A stretch of 6,125 nucleotides of DNA, taken from positions 1-6,125 of the forward strand of contig JAFOZN010000118.1 in assembly GCA_017391185.1 (NCBI GenBank). The letters run 5' to 3'. Positions 1-5,816 of the stretch are shown piece by piece. How positions within the stretch are numbered: position 1 is the stretch's first letter; every line of letters starts with the position of its first letter. The notes under the pieces were generated by a model. The model was not told the DNA's origin. It searched no databases and saw only the letters and a list, made by a program, of their open reading frames with translations. Source of the DNA: Alistipes sp. Lineage in GTDB: Bacteria; Bacteroidota; Bacteroidia; Bacteroidales; Rikenellaceae. The position numbers and the translations under genes are program-made.

Positions 1-317
1 ATACCTCACACTACGGCTCTTCGGCTACCGAGCGTAAGGTCTATGTGGGTAAGATTACCAACTTCTTCAAGAAGATCTCCGTGGCCGAAATTTTGGTCGA
101 GTCGGCATCACTCAACGAGGGTGATTCGCTCCTGTTTATGGGTGAGACTACGGGTGTGAAGGAGTGCGTGGCCGAGAATATCGTTTTGCAGGAGCAGGTT
201 GTAAAGCAGGTCAGCAAGGGCACCTACTGCTCGATGAAGGTAGATAGCGTGCTACGCCGAGGAGATAAACTCTACAAGATGGTGCCTGCCGATCATGAAG
301 ATGTACCTAAATACTAA
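1..317 (+). CDS. Peptidase U32 family protein, C-terminal domain (5' partial)
   Basis: The open frame enters from the left edge (first whole codon at position 3) and ends at TAA 315-317, giving 104 visible residues. These match the C-terminal beta-barrel domain of collagenase-like U32 proteins: the signature YVGKITNFFKKISVAEILVE, then a GD..LF.G.TTGV segment, and a closing RRGDKLYKMV. Characterised U32 relatives (TrhP/YegQ and RlhA in E. coli) act in hydroxylation of tRNA U34 or of 23S rRNA rather than as proven proteases, and those carrying this C-terminal domain resemble the TrhP type. A role in RNA modification is therefore plausible but inferred, because the catalytic N-terminal part with its cysteines is outside the window. 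A GTG at 45 is in frame, but recognisable family sequence continues upstream of it, so it is not the start. The next gene begins 36 bp downstream on the same strand. Confidence 0.88.
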   Translation, partial: TSHYGSSATERKVYVGKITNFFKKISVAEILVESASLNEGDSLLFMGETTGVKECVAENIVLQEQVVKQVSKGTYCSMKVDSVLRRGDKLYKMVPADHEDVPKY

Positions 318-353
318 AACAGATAAAGTAAAAACTTAAAACTAAATAAAACT
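318..353 (+). promoter_or_regulatory. A-rich leader before the aminopeptidase gene
   Basis: This 36-bp spacer is strongly A-rich and has no GGAGG-like ribosome binding site, as is usual for Bacteroidota, where A-rich unstructured leaders support initiation. No TAnnTTTG -7 element and no terminator hairpin is visible, so readthrough from the U32 gene is the simpler reading. Its role as a translation leader is inferred from position and composition only. Confidence 0.3.
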
Positions 354-1748
354 ATGTTTACAGCAGAAATATATGCTCAGCGCCGTGCCGAGCTTTGTCG
401 CCGAGTAGGTGATGGTTTGATTCTTTTGCCTGGTAATGTCGAGGCGCCGTTTAACTATCCAAACAACACTTATGCCTTCCGTCAGGACTCTACATTCCTC
501 TACTACTTCGGTCAGAATGTACCTTCGCTGGTGGGTGTGATTGATGCCTCTACGGGCGAGGCTACGCTCTATGGTGATGACTTTACGGTGGAGGATATCA
601 TCTGGATGGGACCTCAGGCTACTATCGAGGATTTGGCTTTGCAGGTGGGTGTTGCTAAGTCTAAGCCTATGGCGGCTTTGGCGGCAGATCTGCAGATTGC
701 TATCACTCTTGGCCGCAGGGTACACTACTTGCCTCCATATAGAGGTTTGACTAAGCTCCAGCTCTCGGATCTTTTGGGTATCAAGCCAGAGATGTTGCAC
801 GCTCGTAAGTCGTGGGATTTGATCTTTGCCGTAGCCGAGATGCGCGAGAAGAAGTCGGCAGAGGAGATTGCCGCTTTGGAGGAGGCTTTCGAGATTGGCT
901 ATCAGATGCATACAGCAGCCATGCTCCATACCAAGGCTGGTCGCACGGAGCATCAGGTTGCAGGTATCGTAGGCGGTAAAGCTTTGGAGTATGGTACAGG
1001 CGTTTCGTTCCACACTATCCTCTCTCAGCATGGTGAGGTGCTTCACAACCACGACCACTCTGGTATCTTGACCGATGGTCGCCTGTTGTTGTGCGATGCT
1101 GGTGGCGAGCATGTCAATGGATATGTTTCGGATCATACTCGTACCTTCCCCGTGAGCGGAAAGTTCACTCAGAAGCAGAAGGATATCTATAACATCGTGC
1201 TTAAGGCTCATGATGATGCTGCGGCGGCACTTCGCCCTGGTATGATGTATATGGAGCTTTCTGACGTAGCTCAGCGTACATTACTTTCGGGCTTGAAGGA
1301 TTTGGATCTGGTGCGTGGCTCTGTGGAGGATGCTATGGCAGCGGGTGCAGGCTATCTCTTCATGCCTCATGGCTTGGGACACGGTATTGGTCTTGATGTA
1401 CACGATTGCGAGAACTTCGGGGAGCGTAGTTTCGATATGTCGGAGGTTGAGGAGCGTTTGAAGGCTTCGGCAACATGTATCAAGCGTCAGTATTGGCGTC
1501 TGATGCCAGGTACAGTCCTCTCTGACGAGCCAGGTATCTACTTCGTGCCAGCGTTGATCGACAAGTTGGAGGCTGAAGGCAAATATAAGGGCATCGTAAA
1601 TTACGAGAAGCTCAAGGAGTATCGTGATTTCGGCGGTATTCGCTTGGAGGATGATTTGGTTGTTACCGAGACCTCAGGTCGAGTTATTGGCAACAAGCAG
1701 ATTCCTATCACGGTAGAGGATGTCGAGGCTATTGTCGGCAAGGCGTAA
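354..1748 (+). CDS. pepP: Xaa-Pro aminopeptidase (aminopeptidase P, peptidase family M24B)
   Basis: Cytoplasmic di-metal aminopeptidase of 464 residues that removes the N-terminal residue from peptides with proline in second position. Residues about 1-135 form the creatinase-like AMP_N domain, and about 175-445 form the pita-bread catalytic fold. All five expected metal ligands are visible: D248 (LLLCDAGG), D260 (VSDHTRTFP), H343 (in HGLGHGIGLDVHD), E392 (DEPGIYF) and E432 (GIRLEDD). The supporting histidines of the family are also present (H231, H339, H350, by comparison with E. coli PepP), so an active enzyme is expected. Length is normal for the family and there is no signal peptide. The ATG at 354 is chosen because it directly precedes the AMP_N domain and follows the A-rich leader. 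The gene lies 22 bp before mqnB and is probably co-transcribed with it; a role in recycling proline peptides is general family knowledge. The symbol is given by family resemblance. Confidence 0.95.
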   Translation: MFTAEIYAQRRAELCRRVGDGLILLPGNVEAPFNYPNNTYAFRQDSTFLYYFGQNVPSLVGVIDASTGEATLYGDDFTVEDIIWMGPQATIEDLALQVGVAKSKPMAALAADLQIAITLGRRVHYLPPYRGLTKLQLSDLLGIKPEMLHARKSWDLIFAVAEMREKKSAEEIAALEEAFEIGYQMHTAAMLHTKAGRTEHQVAGIVGGKALEYGTGVSFHTILSQHGEVLHNHDHSGILTDGRLLLCDAGGEHVNGYVSDHTRTFPVSGKFTQKQKDIYNIVLKAHDDAAAALRPGMMYMELSDVAQRTLLSGLKDLDLVRGSVEDAMAAGAGYLFMPHGLGHGIGLDVHDCENFGERSFDMSEVEERLKASATCIKRQYWRLMPGTVLSDEPGIYFVPALIDKLEAEGKYKGIVNYEKLKEYRDFGGIRLEDDLVVTETSGRVIGNKQIPITVEDVEAIVGKA

Positions 1749-1770
1749 TCATCTTAGAAAATATAACCAC

Positions 1771-2298
1771 ATGCAAAGGCTTTTTCTCTTCCCTACGCAA
1801 GAGGAGGCTCAGGCTCTGCTAAAATGCTGGCCCGATGCCCCATACCGCATAATCGGTGTGGGGCTGGCCGAGGCTGCAGCAGGTGCGGTGCGTGCCATTA
1901 CGGAGTGTGGTGCGCAGAGTGTTGTCCTGTGCGGAGTGGCAGGAGCTATGGGCGAGGAGATAGTTGTGGGGCAGGTCGTGGAGGTTGTTGAGGATCGTGT
2001 GGCGGGATTGCCTGAGCGATTTTCTCGTATCTATACATCTGAGCCTAAAACTAATTATCAGGCAGTCGCTTCGCTCTCGGTCAGCCATAGCGAGGATGGA
2101 TACCTGTATAGCGACATAGATTCGCCCTATCCCCTCATCGAACAGATGGAGGGTGCTTCGGTGAGTGCCGTTGCTGAGCAGTTGGGAGTGGAGTTTTTAC
2201 ATCTTAGAGCCATCTCCAACCGTGTGGGTGATCCTTTTGCCATGTGGGAGATTGGTAAGGCGTGCGAGGCTTTGGCTGAGGCCCTAACCAAACTATAA
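1771..2298 (+). CDS. mqnB: Futalosine hydrolase MqnB (menaquinone biosynthesis, short form)
   Basis: Nucleosidase of the MTA/SAH nucleosidase (PNP/UDP) fold, 175 residues. MqnB cleaves futalosine to hypoxanthine and dehypoxanthine futalosine in the cytoplasm, the second step of the futalosine menaquinone route. Visible landmarks are an N-terminal strand with E11/E12 (PTQEEA), where MTA nucleosidase has Glu12; VVLCGVAGAMGEEIVVGQVV (residues 51-70), the GvAG...vGDvV core; QMEGAS with E127, the ribose-binding MEG motif; and LRAISNRVGD (145-154), where N150 sits in place of the catalytic Asp of MTA/SAH nucleosidases. That Asn variant fits a futalosine enzyme better than an MTA/SAH one. The protein is shorter than many homologues, mainly between the N-terminal strand and the GVAG core. 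The start is ATG 1771: an earlier in-frame alternative at 1720 would overlap the aminopeptidase gene and add basic residues not typical of the fold. The mqnD gene two places downstream strongly supports the assignment. Confidence 0.87.
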   Translation: MQRLFLFPTQEEAQALLKCWPDAPYRIIGVGLAEAAAGAVRAITECGAQSVVLCGVAGAMGEEIVVGQVVEVVEDRVAGLPERFSRIYTSEPKTNYQAVASLSVSHSEDGYLYSDIDSPYPLIEQMEGASVSAVAEQLGVEFLHLRAISNRVGDPFAMWEIGKACEALAEALTKL

Positions 2299-2318
2299 CA
2301 CCCAAAAATCCTAACCCT

Positions 2319-5015
2319 ATGAAGAAATTTAAACTCTTTTCGTTGGCACTGATCTTTGCCATGTCTCTGTCGTTTTTGAGCGCAGAGGCTAAAACACAAA
2401 GTTCAATCCGTGCTGTGGATTTACGTTGCGAATATGCCACCGATCCGCTTATAGATATTGCTGCGCCACGACTTTCGTGGATCAACTCCAACCTCTCTCA
2501 GGCGCGTGGTGTGGAGCAGACAGCTTATCGTGTGAGGGTTGCAACCTCGCCCGAAGGGTTCGATAATCCCGTGTGGGATAGTGGCAAGGTACTCTCTAAA
2601 GAGTCGGCCTTTGTTGAGTATCGAGGCTCAAAACTCCTCTCGCGCACATCTTATTGGTGGCAGGTGATGGTATGGGACGAAAAGGGTAGGGCCTCAGAGT
2701 GGTCCGATACGGCACATTGGCATATGGGAATCCTCTCGGAGGATGAGTGGAAAGGTAAATGGATCGGAGCGCCATGGCAGGGCGAAGAGTCTTACGATGT
2801 GATGGGTAGCATGGAGTTTCTTCCTGCTCCGCTTCTGCGTAAGGAGTTTAAGATCGAGAAGCCCATCAAGCAGGCTCGCTACTATGGTACGGGTTTGGGT
2901 TATCACGAACTCTATATCAACGGCAAGCGCGTGGGAGAAGATTACTTCTCGCCCAATCAGACCAACTATGATCGCCGCCCCAATCTGGTAAATCGCGGTA
3001 TTGTGGTGGCTGATCCGTTTGAGGAGTACACGGTGATGTATCTCTCACACGATCTCAAGGAGTTACTCTCCGAGGGCGAGAATGCTATCGGAGTAATCTT
3101 GGGTAACGGCTTCTATGATATCACTACCCATTGGGTGCAGGGTTATGGTACACCTCGATTCATTGGACAAATCGAGATTCTATATGAGGATGGCACAACC
3201 CAGATCATCTCTTCCGATGAGTCGTGGCGAGCGGAGCGCAGTGCCATCGTGAGCGATCAGATATATTATGGCGAGCACTACGATGCTCGCTTGGAGCATG
3301 ACGGTTGGGCTACAGCGGCCTATGACGATTCGGCGTGGGCGAAGGTAGCGTTGAGAGGTGCCCCATGCGGTAAACTTATCCCTCAGAATGGCCCTGCGGA
3401 TCGTATCACCGAGCGTTTTGCTCCCGTAGAGTTTGAAAAGCGCGAAGACGGTATCTATAAAATAAAATTCCCTGTCGAGGTGTCGGGATGGGTGGCTCTG
3501 AAGAATATCAAGGCTCAGAAGGGGCAGCGAATCGACATCAAATATCTGAGCGAATCCCCTGGTAATGGCTCCAATAGCTATACGGCCAAGGGTACGGGCG
3601 ATGAGTCCTATCATGCGCGATTTACTTGGTTTGTATTCTCGGAGGTGGAGATTTCGGGTATAGATAATCTCTCGGCCGAGCAGGTTGAGGCTCACGCTGT
3701 GAATTCAGATGTCGAGCCTGCGGGTAAGTTCGAGACCTCTAACGAATTGATAAACAAGATAAACGAGATCTGGCAACGTAGCCAGTTAGACAATATGCAC
3801 GGCTCTGTGGCCAGCGATTGTCCTCATCGTGAGCGTTCGGCCTATACGGGCGATGCGCAGGTGGCTTGTGTGACGGTGATGCATAATTTTGCCACTCAGA
3901 CCTTCTACAACAAGTGGATCAGAGATATGCGTGGTGCGCAGACTGCCGATGGCTATATCCCTAATGGTGCGCCATGGCAACCGGGTTGCGGTGGTGGTGT
4001 AGGTTGGGGTGCTGCTATCGAGATTATCCCTTGGGAGTTCTACCGCCATTATGGTGACCGCCGAGTCTTGGAACAGAACTTCGATGCCATGTGTCGCCAC
4101 GTGCGTTGGATGACTACTTGGGTAAATGAGAAGGGACTCATGCTCATGCAAGATCCGCAGGAGTGGAAGAATCTGGGCGATTGGTTGCCTCCACGTCAGT
4201 TGCCACCTGCCGAGTTGGTACATACCTTCTTCTTGGTGCATTGTGCTGATATTGTGGTGCGTACGGCTCATACATTGGGGCTCAATGCCGAGGCTAAGGA
4301 GTTCGCTACGATCCGAGATAAGGCTGCGGAGGCATTCCATCGAGAGTTGTACGATCCCGCTACGGGCTCTTATGGCAAATTTGGTAGCAATGTTATGGCT
4401 CTTAAGTTGGGCGTGCCTGCCGAGCGTAAGGCTAAGGTGGTGAAGGCCCTCAGAGATAATATAGCCGAGGTAAATGACCATCTCGATACGGGTATCGTGG
4501 GTACACGCTATTTGTGCGAGATTTTGGTGGAGAATGGTCTGGAGGATTTGGCATACAAGATTATCAACCAGCGCGACTTCCCATCCTTTGGTTGGTGGAT
4601 TGAGCAGGGTGCGACCACCACTTGGGAGCAGTGGGATGGTGGCAACTCGCGCAACCACCCGATGTTTGGCGGTGGTATAGGTTGGTTCTATCGCGATTTG
4701 GCGGGTTTGGAGGCTACAGATGCGGGTTATCGCTCGTTTGAGGTGCGTCCTGTCTTGCCAGAGGGGTTGGAGTGGGTACGCTACTCACACAATACAACCT
4801 ATGGAGAGATAGATATCAAGTGGCAACGCAAGGCCGAAGATTTTACCCTTTCGTGTGTAGTGCCTGTGGGTTCTACTGCTACCATCTGGGTGCCTTTCAG
4901 CGGCGCGGAGCCAAAGGTTAAGTTGGATAAAAATATGATTTTCAAGGGTGTGCGCGATGGCTATGCACTCTATAAGGTCAAGTCGGGAAGTTATACCTTC
5001 TCCTCAAAATTGTAA
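2319..5015 (+). CDS. Secreted alpha-L-rhamnosidase, glycoside hydrolase family 78
   Basis: An 898-residue enzyme expected to hydrolyse terminal alpha-L-rhamnose from plant glycans (pectin side chains, flavonoid glycosides) or bacterial polysaccharides by an inverting mechanism. Residues 1-24 are a Sec signal peptide (MKKFK, hydrophobic core, cleavage likely after SAEA); there is no lipobox cysteine, so a periplasmic or released protein is expected rather than a lipoprotein. Domains in order: Fn3-like N-terminal beta domain (about 28-140), Bac_rhamnosid_N sandwich (about 180-345, with GYHELYINGKRVG), second beta domain (about 365-465), (alpha/alpha)6 catalytic barrel (about 466-798), and C-terminal beta domain (about 800-880). 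The catalytic motif DCPHRERSAYTGDAQ supplies D500, general acid E505 and D512, and TTTWEQWDG supplies the likely base E770, matching D567/E572/D579/E841 of Bacillus RhaB. The gene starts 20 bp after mqnB and ends 5 bp before mqnD, with no susCD, rhamnose-catabolic or sensor gene nearby. Natural substrate cannot be told from sequence. Confidence 0.95.
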   Translation: MKKFKLFSLALIFAMSLSFLSAEAKTQSSIRAVDLRCEYATDPLIDIAAPRLSWINSNLSQARGVEQTAYRVRVATSPEGFDNPVWDSGKVLSKESAFVEYRGSKLLSRTSYWWQVMVWDEKGRASEWSDTAHWHMGILSEDEWKGKWIGAPWQGEESYDVMGSMEFLPAPLLRKEFKIEKPIKQARYYGTGLGYHELYINGKRVGEDYFSPNQTNYDRRPNLVNRGIVVADPFEEYTVMYLSHDLKELLSEGENAIGVILGNGFYDITTHWVQGYGTPRFIGQIEILYEDGTTQIISSDESWRAERSAIVSDQIYYGEHYDARLEHDGWATAAYDDSAWAKVALRGAPCGKLIPQNGPADRITERFAPVEFEKREDGIYKIKFPVEVSGWVALKNIKAQKGQRIDIKYLSESPGNGSNSYTAKGTGDESYHARFTWFVFSEVEISGIDNLSAEQVEAHAVNSDVEPAGKFETSNELINKINEIWQRSQLDNMHGSVASDCPHRERSAYTGDAQVACVTVMHNFATQTFYNKWIRDMRGAQTADGYIPNGAPWQPGCGGGVGWGAAIEIIPWEFYRHYGDRRVLEQNFDAMCRHVRWMTTWVNEKGLMLMQDPQEWKNLGDWLPPRQLPPAELVHTFFLVHCADIVVRTAHTLGLNAEAKEFATIRDKAAEAFHRELYDPATGSYGKFGSNVMALKLGVPAERKAKVVKALRDNIAEVNDHLDTGIVGTRYLCEILVENGLEDLAYKIINQRDFPSFGWWIEQGATTTWEQWDGGNSRNHPMFGGGIGWFYRDLAGLEATDAGYRSFEVRPVLPEGLEWVRYSHNTTYGEIDIKWQRKAEDFTLSCVVPVGSTATIWVPFSGAEPKVKLDKNMIFKGVRDGYALYKVKSGSYTFSSKL

Positions 5016-5020
5016 TCCCT

Positions 5021-5797
5021 ATGCCTACTTTTAAACTCTCAATCTCGCCTTGCCCCAACGACACCTTCATGTTTCACGCCATGCTTCATGGCTTGGTAGA
5101 TACCGAGGGGTTGAACTTCGAAGTGGAGTACCACGATATAGAGGAACTCAACGCTGGTGTGCTTGGTCAAGGGGCGGACGTTAGTAAGATAAGTTGCGCT
5201 GTGCTGCCAGCAATAAGTGAGCATTATCTACTCTTGGATAGTGGTGCTGCTTTGGGCCGAGGTAATGGACCTCTGTTGGTGCGCCGTAAGGGTGAGTCGG
5301 GGGAGTTAAAACATATTCTTGTCCCCGGTGAACATACTACGGCCAATGCCTTGATTGGTAGATTGTTTCCTGAGATCGAAGGGCGTGAGCCACGTCTTTT
5401 CTCTGAGATTGCTGAGTCCGTGGAGCGAGGCGATGCCGATGGCGGAGTCTTGATCCATGAAGGCAGATTCGTCTATCAGCGTAGAAATCTTGAGCTGGTG
5501 GCGGATCTTGGTTTGGAGTGGGAGCGTAAAACATCATTGCCATTGCCATTGGGCGGGATTGTGATTCGCAAGGAGTTGGAGGCGTATAGCCCACAAGTGG
5601 AGCGAATCCTCAGACGTAGTATAGAGTATGCCTTCGAGCATCCGATGGCTTCGCGCGAGTATGTCAAGGCTCATGCCCAAGAGATGGAAGATGATGTGAT
5701 AGATAAGCATATCGCGCTATTTGTCAACGACTTCTCGCTTTCGCTTGGCGCAGAAGGACACAGAGCTGTGGAGTTGCTTACAGGTGTAGAAATTTAA
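5021..5797 (+). CDS. mqnD: 1,4-dihydroxy-6-naphthoate synthase MqnD
   Basis: Enzyme of 258 residues that converts cyclic dehypoxanthine futalosine into 1,4-dihydroxy-6-naphthoate, the last dedicated ring-forming step of the futalosine menaquinone pathway, in the cytoplasm. It has a periplasmic-binding-protein-like two-lobe fold without a signal peptide. Diagnostic motifs are SISPCPNDTFMFHAMLHG (residues 7-24), YHDIEELNAGVLGQGADVSKIS (37-58, key residues DIEELN and DVSKIS), and DSGAALGRGNGPLLV (73-87). H146 in GVLIHEGRF matches the His at about 145 proposed as the catalytic base in the Thermus enzyme. PLPLGGIVIRKEL (174-186) and the helical C-terminal part with SREYV are also typical. Length is slightly below the usual 270-280 or so. 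The ATG start lies only 5 bp after the rhamnosidase stop, implying translational or transcriptional coupling. The stop codon TAA (5795-5797) overlaps the first copy of the AAAATTC repeat. Together with mqnB it fixes the cell's menaquinone route as the futalosine one. Confidence 0.96.
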   Translation: MPTFKLSISPCPNDTFMFHAMLHGLVDTEGLNFEVEYHDIEELNAGVLGQGADVSKISCAVLPAISEHYLLLDSGAALGRGNGPLLVRRKGESGELKHILVPGEHTTANALIGRLFPEIEGREPRLFSEIAESVERGDADGGVLIHEGRFVYQRRNLELVADLGLEWERKTSLPLPLGGIVIRKELEAYSPQVERILRRSIEYAFEHPMASREYVKAHAQEMEDDVIDKHIALFVNDFSLSLGAEGHRAVELLTGVEI

Positions 5798-5816
5798 AAT
5801 TCAAAATTCAAAATTA
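5796..5816. repeat. Three tandem copies of a 7-bp AT-rich repeat
   Basis: AAAATTC occurs at 5796-5802 and 5803-5809, followed by AAAATTA at 5810-5816. The array starts inside the mqnD stop codon and runs up to the hairpin. Short AAAATTC arrays of this type are familiar in intergenic spacers of Bacteroidales. Each unit contains the self-complementary AATT. The array also gives the opposite strand a run of T-rich sequence just beyond the hairpin and contributes the last codons and stop of the opposite-strand frame. Confidence 0.85.

Noticed and set aside
45..47. GTG as a start for a small 90-residue protein at the left edge
   Set aside because: The frame stays open to the window edge, and the residues before it (ATERKVY) belong to the U32 C-terminal domain, so this is the end of a larger gene.
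342..1211. Long open frame (289 codons) on the - strand opposite the aminopeptidase gene
   Set aside because: It mirrors the codon bias of the clear M24B gene on the + strand; its translation has no recognisable domain and is rich in Leu, Arg and His as antisense frames tend to be.
1720..1770. Upstream alternative start for mqnB giving a 17-residue extension
   Set aside because: The extension overlaps the 3' end of the aminopeptidase gene, is basic and unlike the start of the nucleosidase fold, and ATG 1771 sits exactly where the first beta strand should begin.
3786..4658. Long open frame (290 codons) on the - strand opposite the rhamnosidase catalytic domain
   Set aside because: It is a shadow of the conserved GH78 barrel; the + strand carries the catalytic motifs, and the antisense protein shows no family signature.
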